A stretch of 64,000 nucleotides of DNA from Ancrocorticia sp039812645. Its GTDB lineage: Bacteria; Actinomycetota; Actinomycetes; Actinomycetales; Actinomycetaceae. Numbering within the stretch: the stretch's first letter is position 1; the number at the start of each line of letters is the position of its first letter. The position numbers were made by a program, and so were the translations under genes. The notes beneath the pieces are model-generated. The model was not told where the DNA came from, did no database searches, and saw nothing but the letters and a program-made list of their open reading frames with translations. This document shows positions 27,119 to 35,357 of this stretch, piece after piece. The stretch spans positions 37,038 to 101,037 of the forward strand of contig JBDIAV010000001.1 of NCBI GenBank assembly GCA_039812645.1, written 5' to 3'.

Positions 27119-28360
27119 ATGCCTCAGCATAAGGATCGTGTCGTACTGGCCTACTCCGGTGGCCTGGACACTTCGGTCGCCATCGGCTGGATCGCCGAGC
27201 AGACCGGCATGGAAGTTGTCACGGTGGCCGTTGACCTCGGCCAGGGTGGCGAGGATCTGGAGACTATTCGTCAGCGCGCCCTCGATTGCGGCGCTGTCGA
27301 GGCTTACGTCGCGGATGCTCGCGACGAGTTCGCCTCCGAGTACTGCATGCCTCAGCTCCAGGCCGGTGGCCTCTACATGGATGCTTACCCGCTCGTGTCC
27401 GCGCTCTCGCGCCCCGCGATCGTCAAGCACCTCGTCACCGCAGCCCGCGAGTTCGGCGCCACCGTGGTTGCCCACGGCTGCACCGGCAAGGGCAACGATC
27501 AGGTGCGTTTTGAGAACGGCATCACCTCGCTGGCGCCGGATCTCAAGTGCCTCGCCCCCGTGCGCGATCTCGCCATGACCCGCGAGTTCTCCATCAACTA
27601 CGCCAACGAGCACAACCTGCCGATCGAGACCACCCACCACAACCCGTTCTCTATCGACCAGAACGTATGGGGACGCGCCATCGAAACCGGCTTCCTCGAG
27701 GACATCTGGAACGCGCCCACCAAGGACGTCTACTCCTACACCGATGATCCCACCTACCCGCCGCTTCCCGACGAGATCGTCATTTCCTTCGAGAAGGGTA
27801 TCCCGGTGGCCATTGACGGCCGTCCCGTCACCCCGCTTGAGGCCATCCAGGAGATGAACCGTCGCGCTGGTGCCCAGGGCATCGGCCGTATCGACATCGT
27901 CGAGGATCGTCTCGTGGGCATCAAGTCGCGTGAGATCTACGAGGCACCGGGCGCGATGGCTCTGCTCACTGCTCACAAGGAACTCGAGAACGTGACCCTC
28001 GATCGCGACCAGGCCCGTTTCAAGCGTGGCGTGGCGGATAAGTGGACCGACCTCGTGTACGAGGGCCAGTGGTTCTCCCCGCTCAAGCGCTCGCTCGACG
28101 CCTTCATCCGTGATACCCAGGAGTACGTCTCCGGCGATATCCGCATGACCCTGCACGGTGGTCGCGCCGTGGTGACAGGCCGTCGCTCAGACACCTCGCT
28201 GTACGACTTCAACCTCGCCACCTACGATGCCGGCGACAGCTTTGACCAGTCCAATGCCAAGGGCTTCATCGAGATCTTTGGTCTCACCTCCAAGCTTGCT
28301 GCTGCTCGCGACGTGAAGTTCGGCAAGGGCGAGGCGATGGGCAAGTCCAAGCTCAACTGA
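27119..28360 (+). CDS. argG: Argininosuccinate synthase
   Basis: 413 residues from ATG 27119, with AAGGAG nearby. N-terminal PP-loop ATP motif LAYSGGLDTSVAIGW; AHGCTGKGNDQVRFE and the DQNVWGR region are conserved. It condenses citrulline and aspartate. Separated from argR by 78 bases with no ARG-box-like repeat that I can see, so it may be read from the argC promoter or an own promoter. A strong terminator follows; argH is not adjacent. Confidence 0.96.
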   Translation: MPQHKDRVVLAYSGGLDTSVAIGWIAEQTGMEVVTVAVDLGQGGEDLETIRQRALDCGAVEAYVADARDEFASEYCMPQLQAGGLYMDAYPLVSALSRPAIVKHLVTAAREFGATVVAHGCTGKGNDQVRFENGITSLAPDLKCLAPVRDLAMTREFSINYANEHNLPIETTHHNPFSIDQNVWGRAIETGFLEDIWNAPTKDVYSYTDDPTYPPLPDEIVISFEKGIPVAIDGRPVTPLEAIQEMNRRAGAQGIGRIDIVEDRLVGIKSREIYEAPGAMALLTAHKELENVTLDRDQARFKRGVADKWTDLVYEGQWFSPLKRSLDAFIRDTQEYVSGDIRMTLHGGRAVVTGRRSDTSLYDFNLATYDAGDSFDQSNAKGFIEIFGLTSKLAAARDVKFGKGEAMGKSKLN

Positions 28361-28377
28361 GCTGACAGGCGTAACCG

Positions 28378-28415
28378 ACGGGCGGCCGGGTACTTTCGAG
28401 TACCTGGCCGCCCGT
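28378..28415 (+). terminator. Rho-independent terminator after argG
   Basis: 17-bp GC-rich stem with one G-U pair and a stable TTCG tetraloop, 18 bases past the argG stop, followed by GTTTTC. Marks the end of the arginine operon. Confidence 0.9.
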
Positions 28416-28483
28416 GTTTTCAAGTTTTCACGCCCCGGCAGCTGTGGCGACGATGACGGCGCCGCCGTGAGGGACGCCGTAGG

Positions 28484-28756
28484 TTATGTGCTCGCCAGTA
28501 GACCCTGGGCAAGGGCTTGGCGCGCCAGTTCGCTGGTACTGATGCCTTGTTCCTTGGCCTGCTTCTCCAGCAAGCTCCACAGGGAGTTGGGAACCCGCAA
28601 GCTCTTGGTGACCATCGGCTCGGTGCGGGTCTCCCAGGGCCTGCCAGGGGTAGCCACGAACACCGAGTTGGGGAACCCAGCGTCTGCCTCTTCAACCCAC
28701 TGGCTAATGTCGGCATCGGTGAATACGACGCCGTTCTCGTCAACGTAGTTGCTCAT
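28484..28756 (-). CDS. Ribbon-helix-helix antitoxin (BrnA-like)
   Basis: 90 residues. The C-terminal half has the ribbon-helix-helix pattern: a strand (TKSLRVPNSLW) then two helices (LLEKQAKEQGISTSELARQAL). The N-terminal acidic/aromatic part is likely the toxin-binding arm. GGAGG lies inside the upstream gene, and the ATG overlaps that gene's end by 17 bases, so the pair is translationally coupled. Toxin-first order fits BrnT/BrnA-type modules. Antitoxins of this kind repress their own promoter. Confidence 0.78.
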   Translation of the reverse strand: MSNYVDENGVVFTDADISQWVEEADAGFPNSVFVATPGRPWETRTEPMVTKSLRVPNSLWSLLEKQAKEQGISTSELARQALAQGLLAST

Positions 28757-29018
28757 ATGCTTTCTTCACCTCCGCTAGAAACTGTTTGGTCAAGTACTGT
28801 GCGTGGAACACCAAAACCGAGTCGGCCCCGTCCCAGACGAACAGTATTTGAATCCTTCTCATCTCGTTATCGAAACCAATGAGAGCTCGCCGTATCGGTT
28901 CACTGTCTCTGTCACGATAACGAACAACTGATGCGCTGGATCCCGAGTTGTATGCGGAAACGATCTGCTCCGGTGTTAGACCGTGGCCCAACACGTGGGG
29001 GTGAATCTTTATCCGCAC
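28740..29018 (-). CDS. BrnT-like toxin of a type II toxin-antitoxin pair
   Basis: 92 residues from GTG 29018 with AGGA seven bases upstream. The pattern HGLTPEQIVSAY, a basic/acidic strand RYRDRDSEPIRRALIGFD, a hydrophobic strand IQILFVWDG, then LVFHAQYLT fits small BrnT-like RNase toxins. Catalytic residues cannot be fixed by eye. Paired with the overlapping ribbon-helix-helix gene downstream. Confidence 0.68.
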   Translation of the reverse strand: MRIKIHPHVLGHGLTPEQIVSAYNSGSSASVVRYRDRDSEPIRRALIGFDNEMRRIQILFVWDGADSVLVFHAQYLTKQFLAEVKKAYEQLR

Positions 29019-29109
29019 AATCTCATCCTACCTCAGGTAACACGCAACGCAATACGTCACATGTTACATCAAGTCGTATCCATGCTTGGGGTGGATCGAT
29101 GAGTTTTTC

Positions 29110-29127
29110 ACTAGGGCGTGTCTCCCA
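29110..29127 (+). repeat. Left terminal inverted repeat
   Basis: ACTAGGGCGTGTCTCCCA, exact reverse complement of 30322-30339. Matching stops on both sides, as expected of discrete element ends. Confidence 0.8.
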
Positions 29128-29136
29128 TATCCGGGG

Positions 29137-29538
29137 TGAGGGTGGCGGCATTCTTACGGCGCGATGCTCGCCGAAGTCCTCGCCCAGATCTATGTTCTCC
29201 GCTCCGGTCGCGGCCGACCAGGCACACGTCCGGATGTGGTGATCGCGGACCGCGCCTACGCGACCGGCGTCATCTGATCCGAGTTGCGGCGGCGCGGTAT
29301 CAAGGCCGTGATCCCGGACAAGCGGGACCAGGCAGCTGCCCGCAAACGCCGCTGCTGCCGGGGTGGACGCCCTCCCGGCCTCGACGAGGTGGCCTACAAG
29401 GGTCGCAACGTCATCGAGCGATACTTCGCCCTCGCAAAGCAATGGCGCGGCGTCGCCACGAGGTTCGACAAACTCGCGATCACCTACTGAGCCGGCGTCA
29501 CCCTCTGCGCCGTCCTCACCTGGCTCCGCCTAATGTGA
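29137..29538 (+). pseudogene. IS5-family transposase fragment with two in-frame stops
   Basis: Reading the frame of ATG 29164 gives the C-terminal half of an IS5-group DDE transposase: VIADRAYATGVI, then SELRRRGIKAVIPDKRDQ, then VAYKGRNVIERYFALAKQWR (the last DDE glutamate), then LTWLRL. TGA interrupts it at 29275-29277 and 29488-29490, and about the first half of the protein is absent. It cannot make an active transposase. Recognised from the conserved IS5 wording; exact IS name unknown. Confidence 0.85.
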
Positions 29539-29575
29539 TCCACGCTGTGTTCGGCCGTAATATGGAGGCATGCAA

Positions 29576-30259
29576 ATGATCGGCGTACTCGGCGGTATGA
29601 GCTGGGAGTCATCCCTGGACTGGTACCGAATGGCCAACGAAAAAGTCAGAGACGAACTCGGCGGCTTCCACTCGGCCCCTATCCTCCTAGACTCACTCGA
29701 CTTCGCCGAGATCGAGGCGATGCAGGCATCCGGCGATTGGGACGCGGCAGGCGCAGCCCTTGCCGCCCATGCGAAGGGGCTTGAGGCCGCCGGTGCCGGG
29801 CTCGTCGTCCTGTGCACCAATACGATGCACCTGGTTGCCGATCGGATCACAGACGCCATCAGTGTTCCGTTCCTACACATCGCGGACACCACGGCCGAAG
29901 CGATCACTGCAGCAAATCTGCGGACGGTCGGCTTGCTCGGTACGGCCTTCACCATGGAGCAAGCCTTCTACCGCGACCGCCTCGCGTCACACGACATCAG
30001 TGCGGTAATCCCAGACGCCGAGGACCGAGCGACAGTGCACCGCATCATCTACGACGAGCTGGTGCACGGCATCGTCACCGAGCAGTCACGCCAAAAGTAC
30101 CGCGACGTCATCGCGCGCCTGGTCGAGGCCGGAGCCGAGGGCATCATCCTCGGATGCACGGAGATCGAGCTTCTGATCACACAAAAGGATGCGCCGGTAC
30201 CGGTGTTCCCGACCACAGCCCTACACGTGGCTGCAGCACTGAAGGCCGCTGGTCTCTGA
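29576..30259 (+). CDS. Aspartate/glutamate racemase family protein
   Basis: 227 residues from ATG 29576, which is seven bases after GGAGG; an ATG at 29570 is too close to that site. N-terminal IGVLGGMSWESS motif, first catalytic Cys in VVLCTNTMH near residue 81, second in ILGCTEIELL near 190. It interconverts L- and D-aspartate or glutamate, or a related substrate. The gene is intact although it lies inside an IS remnant. D-amino acids could serve peptidoglycan or signalling; the role is inferred only. Confidence 0.9.
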   Translation: MIGVLGGMSWESSLDWYRMANEKVRDELGGFHSAPILLDSLDFAEIEAMQASGDWDAAGAALAAHAKGLEAAGAGLVVLCTNTMHLVADRITDAISVPFLHIADTTAEAITAANLRTVGLLGTAFTMEQAFYRDRLASHDISAVIPDAEDRATVHRIIYDELVHGIVTEQSRQKYRDVIARLVEAGAEGIILGCTEIELLITQKDAPVPVFPTTALHVAAALKAAGL

Positions 30260-30321
30260 ACACGCGGCATCGCAACCCGCTCCACAAGCTCGCGAACACC
30301 TACCGCACCGGCTCCACCTAT

Positions 30322-30339
30322 TGGGAGACACGCCCTAGT
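30322..30339 (-). repeat. Right terminal inverted repeat
   Basis: TGGGAGACACGCCCTAGT, the exact inverse of 29110-29127. It ends 41 bases before the irtB stop codon, so the element landed immediately downstream of the iron-uptake operon. Confidence 0.8.
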
Positions 30340-30380
30340 TGCGACGACGGCGCCGCGGCGTCACCTACGTATCATCTCGG

Positions 30381-32120
30381 CTACTCCTCGACACGCAGCC
30401 GCCATCCGCTTGCGGCGTTTTGCCCTCGCCAGAATTCGGCGAAGCGTCCACCGGCGGCTAACAGTTGCTCGATGGTGCCGTCTTCGAGGATCTTGCCCTC
30501 GTCGATAAAGATGACACGGTCTGCGGAGCGAATGCTGGCCAGGCGATGGGCGACGATGATTCGGGTACGCGGAATGGAGTCGGAGGTGAGTGCAGCGGTG
30601 ATGGCCGTTTCGTTTTCGGTGTCGAGTGCGCTGGTGGCCTCGTCGATGATGAGTATGGGCGCCGGTTTGAGGAGGGCGCGGGCGATGGAGACGCGTTGAC
30701 GCTCGCCACCGGAGAGGGTCTTGCCACCTTCGCCGACGCTCTGGTCCCACCCGTCTGGCAAGTGGGCGATGAGGGTGTCAATGCGAGCGAGTCGTGCCAC
30801 CTCGGAGAGTTTTTCGTTCGTGGCAGTGGGGAGCCCGGTGAGGACGTTTTCGCGCACGCTTCCGTCAAAGAGGTAGGGGTGTTGGAAGACGGCGCTGACC
30901 AGTTCTGTCCTGGCATCGGCCTGTAGTTCGGCCGCATCGACGCCGTCCACCAGCACCTTGCCTGCGCTCGGGTCGTGGAGACCAGCGATAAGGGACAAGA
31001 TGGTGCTCTTGCCTGAACCGGATGGTCCAACAATGGCGGTGGTGCTTCCCGACTGGAGCGTGAGGTTCAGGCTTGCGAGCACTGGGATGTCGGGATTGCC
31101 GTAGTCGAAACTGACATCGCGCAGCTCGATCTCGGGCGCCTTGGAAGGGGCGAGCTGCCTGCTACCTGAGCGCACTAGGGGCGCCTCAACGATGGCGCGA
31201 ATTCTGCCCAGAGTGCTCGTAGTGGTCTCGATGCCTCCACTGAGTTCGGCGAGCGTTGTGAAGGGCTCCAGGTAGCGTGCGATGACGATGATCATCGCGA
31301 TGGCTTCGGGAGCACCCAGCCCTCCGCTCATGGCCACGGCAATGACAGCGCCCGCCAAGAGCAGCAGGGCCAGCTGCGTGGCCAGGCTGAAGATGAGTTG
31401 CCCGGGGATCTGCATGAGGAGTAGGCGCATGACCGAGGAGTGTTGCGAGGCGAGTGCCTGACCCACCTGGCTGCGTTCGTTGTCCACGCGGCGGGCGGCA
31501 CGCAGAGCTTGCTGGGTGCGGGCGAACTCGACGATGCGCTCGGTGAGAGCGCTGTTTGCTTTGCTGGCCGCTTGATCGGCGGAGCGGCCGATTCTCACGG
31601 TTGCCGCGAATGAGGCGGCCAGGAGCGGCGCTCCGATGAGGGCGGCCAGTCCGAGCGGCCAGGAATAGAACAGCAATCCGGCGGCGATTGCCACGGGCAA
31701 AAGTAGCGCGCCGATGATGGGGGTCACCAGATATACAAAGATTCCCACCAGCTCGGGGCCGGTGGAGGCGATGGCTTGCCGGGCGGCAGCGGTGTTCTCC
31801 GCGGTGAACCATGTGAGGGGAACCTGCGCGAGGCGGTCAGCCAACGTGCGTTGTCCAGAGTTGAGGAGGGCGAAGCCCATTCGGTAGGCGATGCGCGAGA
31901 TCCACCAATCCAGTAGCCACCCCACCACGATCACCAGCGTGAGTGCTACGATCCAGAGCCAGGCGCGGGCGGGAGTGGGGGAGAAGAGTGCCGCCACCAC
32001 CGGGACCAGCAGCAGGGCCGCGGCGGCGCGCAGCATCACGCTGAACACGGTGAGCGCCAGATGGAGCCGCAGCGTGGGGCTGAGATTGTCCGGCAGTAGT
32101 GTGATGATTGAGCGAATCAT
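30381..32120 (-). CDS. irtB: IrtB-like ABC transporter half (permease-ATPase)
   Basis: 579 residues: six-helix exporter-type membrane domain (about 1-310) then a nucleotide-binding domain with Walker A GPSGSGKST near 367, signature LSGGERQRV, Walker B ILIIDEATSALD and switch His in VAHRLAS. In mycobacteria IrtA-IrtB is a heterodimer that has an exporter fold but imports ferric carboxymycobactin. The ATG overlaps the irtA stop by 4 bases, fitting a fixed heterodimer. Assigned by its partner's architecture. Confidence 0.85.
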   Translation of the reverse strand: MIRSIITLLPDNLSPTLRLHLALTVFSVMLRAAAALLLVPVVAALFSPTPARAWLWIVALTLVIVVGWLLDWWISRIAYRMGFALLNSGQRTLADRLAQVPLTWFTAENTAAARQAIASTGPELVGIFVYLVTPIIGALLLPVAIAAGLLFYSWPLGLAALIGAPLLAASFAATVRIGRSADQAASKANSALTERIVEFARTQQALRAARRVDNERSQVGQALASQHSSVMRLLLMQIPGQLIFSLATQLALLLLAGAVIAVAMSGGLGAPEAIAMIIVIARYLEPFTTLAELSGGIETTTSTLGRIRAIVEAPLVRSGSRQLAPSKAPEIELRDVSFDYGNPDIPVLASLNLTLQSGSTTAIVGPSGSGKSTILSLIAGLHDPSAGKVLVDGVDAAELQADARTELVSAVFQHPYLFDGSVRENVLTGLPTATNEKLSEVARLARIDTLIAHLPDGWDQSVGEGGKTLSGGERQRVSIARALLKPAPILIIDEATSALDTENETAITAALTSDSIPRTRIIVAHRLASIRSADRVIFIDEGKILEDGTIEQLLAAGGRFAEFWRGQNAASGWRLRVEE

Positions 32121-34756
32121 GCTCGGACCTCCTGGGCCTCGGTGCGGCCTGGATTAGCGCCGCCCCGGCCGGCATCGGCCTCGGCGTGGCCAACATTCCA
32201 CAGCTCGCTATATCTGCCGGCCACGGCCAGCAGTTCCTCGTGGGTTCCCACTTCAGCAATCCGTCCGTGTTCCAACACCACAATGCGATCGGCAGCGGTG
32301 ATGGTGTGGAGGCGGTGGGCAATGACGATGACCGTGCGGCCCTCGGTGAGTTTGTTGAGTGCGCGCTGCACCTGGTATTCCGATTCGGGATCGGCGAAGG
32401 CGGTAGCTTCGTCGAGAACCAGCACCGGGGTGTCGGCGAGGATGGCACGGGCAATGGTGAGGCGTTGCCGCTCGCCTCCCGAGAGCGCGGCGTCCGGTCC
32501 CAGCGGGGTCTCGTAGCCCTGCGGCAATCGCATGATGCGTTCGTGGATCTGTGCAGCCTTGGCCGCGGCCTCCACTCGCTCCATGCTGGCCTCGGGCTCT
32601 GCCAAAGCGATGTTCTCTCGCACCGTCCCCTGGATGATCTCCGGGTTCTGGAACACGAATCCCACCTTGCGGTAGAGCTCATCGGCGTTCAGGACACGGA
32701 CATCGCTTCCTCCGATTCGGATCGCACCGCTCTCGACGTCGTGGAACCGTGCCAGCAGTGCGGCGAGTGTTGATTTTCCGGAACCGGATGGGCCCACCAG
32801 TGCGGTAAGGGTGCCGGGTTCCAAGGTGAGTGAAACCTTCTGCAAAACCGGAACTCCGGGCCGATAGGAGAAGCTCACGTCGTCGAACTCGACCAGGCCC
32901 ACCCGAACTCCATCACCCGATGGCGCCGCTTCGTGGGTCTCCAGAGCGTTTTCGTCGAGCACCAACTGGAGTCTGCGCGCGGCGATGAGGCCGGTATTGA
33001 GCCCCGCGATGCCGTATCCGATTCCCAGCAGCCGTGACCCGAAAGTGGTGCCGAGGAGCAGGAACGGCACCAGTGCCACCGCAGGCATGGAGCCCTTGAT
33101 GATGAGCCAGCCTCCGAACGCCACGATGAGCAGCATCGATGTGCTGGGGCGGTTGGCCAGGTCCATAAGGGTTCGTTGCGCGATGAAGGGCCGCTGCCAT
33201 CCGTCCAGGAATCGAATGTACTCGGCGAGCCGGTTGGTGAAGGGGGAGGCCGCGGCCCCTCCGAAGATGCGGATGACGGGCTGGCCGTCCAGATAGCCCG
33301 ACGCCTCTGCGTTCATGCGTTCTGCCCAGCGAAGTGCTTGGGATACCTTTGCGCCGGAGCGGAACGCCATGTTTGCCATCGCGAGGAGGTACACCAGCAC
33401 GGGAAGGAAGAGGATGAGTCCCATCCGCCAGTCCACCGTGAATAGGTAGATGAGTACCGCCAGCGGAGCGACGACGGCGGCAACCGCGTCCGGTACCGCG
33501 TGCACCATGAGGTAGTGGAGTGCGAGGGTGTCGTCTTGTACGATCTGTTTGATGTGCCCTGACGTGCGGGTGTCGAACCAGCCAAGGGGGAGTTTGGCCA
33601 GTTGGCCCAGCAGGCGCTGGCGCAAGTCCTTTTCGAAGCGGGCGTCGACGGTGTGCAGCCACCACAGCAGCAGGGAGGAGAGCGTAGCTCCAACGCCGAT
33701 GAGTGCCAGCGCCCAGATTCCTAGTGTCCACAGTCGGCTGGCTGGCGCGCCTTCCACCAGTAGTTGGGCGAGCTGGGTCAATAGGAAGAATGGCGCCAGT
33801 TGAATGAGGGTGACGATGGCTTGGATGACGCCACCGAGAATCATCGTTGTGCGAAGCGGGGCGATGAGCCGCCGTGCCGCTTGTGAACGCCAGGTTCCCT
33901 TCGTCGTCGTTCCGGAATCGTTTTCGACGACGGCGTCGCCGCCCGGCTCCGATACCGCCGCCTCACGCACGTCATCCACCACCGGAGCCGCAACCTCAGC
34001 AACCTCGGACGAGCGCTGTTTGCCCATTGAGCGCCCTTCGATCCAATAAGCCTGGAAGTAGAGGTCCGGTTTGGGGAAACCGAAGTCGTCTTTCAACCTG
34101 GGGCGCAGCGCCTTGAGTGACCCGGATTCGGGGGTCACCCAGGCGTACCAGTTGGACCAGTCGCGGGCTTCGATTCCGGCAGCAAGCGATGTGGCACCTG
34201 TCCGTTTTACCCAATGTGTCCTCATGCGCGGATGCGAGGGGAGCGGTATCTGGTGGTCGCTGGGATGGTGTTCTTCGAGGTAGAGCTCGATCGGTACCTC
34301 GTCGGGAATCACCTGCACGATGGAACTGATGGCGGGGATCGAGGCCGCATCGCCGATCACCAGGTAACCGGCTGGCAGGTCCTCGGGGAGTTCAAACTTG
34401 GAGGATCCGAGCGACATGAAAGGTATGGTGTCGCCCGGCGCGGCAGCCGTCGCCCACGCCGAGGCTGGACCGGCGGGTTCATGCAGAACAAAGTCGACGG
34501 CGAATTCTCCACCGCCCTCATCGGCCTTGCTGATCGTATAGGCACGCTGATGCTCGACGTCGCGTCCGTCGAGATCGGGGAACCAGAAGCGAAGCCATGC
34601 TGTGGGCAGTGCCGCGACTTCCGTGAAGAGCGTGTCGCAGTGGAAGTGCACCCGTAAGAACGTCGGTGCCAACAACTCGCTGCGCAGTACCGTCGCGTAA
34701 TGGTCACGAGCTCCGAAACTCCGAAGCACCGCTCCTTGAAAACCTCTCTTGGCCAT
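32117..34756 (-). CDS. irtA: IrtA-like siderophore-interacting reductase fused to ABC transporter
   Basis: 879 residues, close to mycobacterial IrtA. Residues about 1-260 are a siderophore-interacting (SIP) FAD/NAD(P)H reductase domain (for example RAYTISKADEGGGEFAVDFV for the flavin site and YLVIGDAASIPAI). About 300-570 is a six-helix membrane domain and 620-850 a nucleotide-binding domain: Walker A GPSGSGKSTLAALLA, signature LSGGERQRLT, Walker B VLVLDEATAFAD. It should import ferric siderophore and release iron by reduction at the inner face. A DtxR box (34782-34800) overlies its promoter. Confidence 0.92.
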   Translation of the reverse strand: MAKRGFQGAVLRSFGARDHYATVLRSELLAPTFLRVHFHCDTLFTEVAALPTAWLRFWFPDLDGRDVEHQRAYTISKADEGGGEFAVDFVLHEPAGPASAWATAAAPGDTIPFMSLGSSKFELPEDLPAGYLVIGDAASIPAISSIVQVIPDEVPIELYLEEHHPSDHQIPLPSHPRMRTHWVKRTGATSLAAGIEARDWSNWYAWVTPESGSLKALRPRLKDDFGFPKPDLYFQAYWIEGRSMGKQRSSEVAEVAAPVVDDVREAAVSEPGGDAVVENDSGTTTKGTWRSQAARRLIAPLRTTMILGGVIQAIVTLIQLAPFFLLTQLAQLLVEGAPASRLWTLGIWALALIGVGATLSSLLLWWLHTVDARFEKDLRQRLLGQLAKLPLGWFDTRTSGHIKQIVQDDTLALHYLMVHAVPDAVAAVVAPLAVLIYLFTVDWRMGLILFLPVLVYLLAMANMAFRSGAKVSQALRWAERMNAEASGYLDGQPVIRIFGGAAASPFTNRLAEYIRFLDGWQRPFIAQRTLMDLANRPSTSMLLIVAFGGWLIIKGSMPAVALVPFLLLGTTFGSRLLGIGYGIAGLNTGLIAARRLQLVLDENALETHEAAPSGDGVRVGLVEFDDVSFSYRPGVPVLQKVSLTLEPGTLTALVGPSGSGKSTLAALLARFHDVESGAIRIGGSDVRVLNADELYRKVGFVFQNPEIIQGTVRENIALAEPEASMERVEAAAKAAQIHERIMRLPQGYETPLGPDAALSGGERQRLTIARAILADTPVLVLDEATAFADPESEYQVQRALNKLTEGRTVIVIAHRLHTITAADRIVVLEHGRIAEVGTHEELLAVAGRYSELWNVGHAEADAGRGGANPGRTEAQEVRA

Positions 34757-34781
34757 CAGATCCCTTCAGCTGTGTTTTACG

Positions 34782-34800
34782 TCAGGTTAGCCTAACCTAT
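34782..34800. promoter_or_regulatory. DtxR/IdeR iron box upstream of irtA
   Basis: TCAGGTTAGCCTAACCTAT matches 17 of 19 positions of the consensus TTAGGTTAGSCTAACCTAA. It lies 26 bases from the irtA ATG. Fe2+-loaded DtxR/IdeR would repress irtAB. Confidence 0.9.
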
Positions 34801-35017
34801 CTTTCTGAGGGAACGACGGGAGAACAAAGTCGCTCTTGTGGGGTGGTGGCGTCGTCGCAATGCTGGGTGGGTTAACGAGACTCCGCATCGGCCGCCCCGC
34901 GGAATTTCGGGACACCGTCTCGATGGCTATGAGGCGTTACTCACAGCTCGCCTTGGTGCTAGGGGATGCCTGACTTAGCGCCGCTGATGTGCCGTCCACT
35001 GAATATCGACGACGACG

Positions 35018-35049
35018 AACCCGGCCCACGTATTCCTGTGGGTCGGGTT
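35018..35049 (+). terminator. Intrinsic terminator inside the irtA / binding-protein intergenic region
   Basis: 12-bp stem (AACCCGGCCCAC with GTGGGTCGGGTT, one G-U pair), 8-base loop, then TATTTTATTCTT. It is a textbook rightward terminator with no annotated gene upstream on the plus strand. Confidence 0.8.
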
Positions 35050-35249
35050 TATTTTATTCTTCGTGCTCACAGGCGTGGGTGGGAAGGGAGATCGTTCGGC
35101 AGGGGGAGCTCGTACAGGAGTGAAGCCGGGGCTAGTTGTTTCGTTGGGGTGCCAGCACAAGGTGGAGTACGCCAGATATATGCGGCCCACGATGGACATG
35201 AAGCTATAGGGAAACGGGTCAAGTTAGGGTAACCTGACGTTCGAAAAAG

Positions 35250-35268
35250 TTAGGTTAGGTTGCCCTAA
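35250..35268. promoter_or_regulatory. DtxR/IdeR iron box upstream of siderophore-binding lipoprotein gene
   Basis: TTAGGTTAGGTTGCCCTAA matches 16 of 19 consensus positions. It lies about 90 bases before ATG 35358. Confidence 0.8.
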
Positions 35269-35357
35269 TATTGATAGTTCGACAAACTGATTTATGTCAG
35301 TTTTGTGAATTCCTAAAATCATGACAAAGGGTGCGTGGGAAGTGGGATACGAGAGCA

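Larger units (their letters stand above)
29110..30339. mobile_element. IS5-like element remnant carrying a racemase gene, bounded by 18-bp inverted repeats
   Basis: ACTAGGGCGTGTCTCCCA at 29110-29127 is perfectly inverted at 30322-30339. CTAG occurs at both outer edges and could be a target duplication (or TA if the ends are shorter). Inside lie the decayed C-terminal half of an IS5-family transposase (29137-29538) and an intact aspartate/glutamate racemase gene (29576-30259). The transposase N-terminal half is missing just inside the left repeat. The racemase sits between the transposase end and the right repeat, where a plain IS would have only a few dozen bases. Confidence 0.7.
34757..35357. 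other. Divergent regulatory region between irtA and the binding-protein gene
   Basis: About 600 bases. It holds a DtxR box at each end (34782-34800 and 35250-35268) and an intrinsic terminator in the middle (35018-35049) pointing rightward. Between the first box and the terminator is a 37-codon open frame (ATG 34860 to TGA 34973) that I cannot support as a gene. The terminator implies some rightward transcript starts inside the region. Confidence 0.6.
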
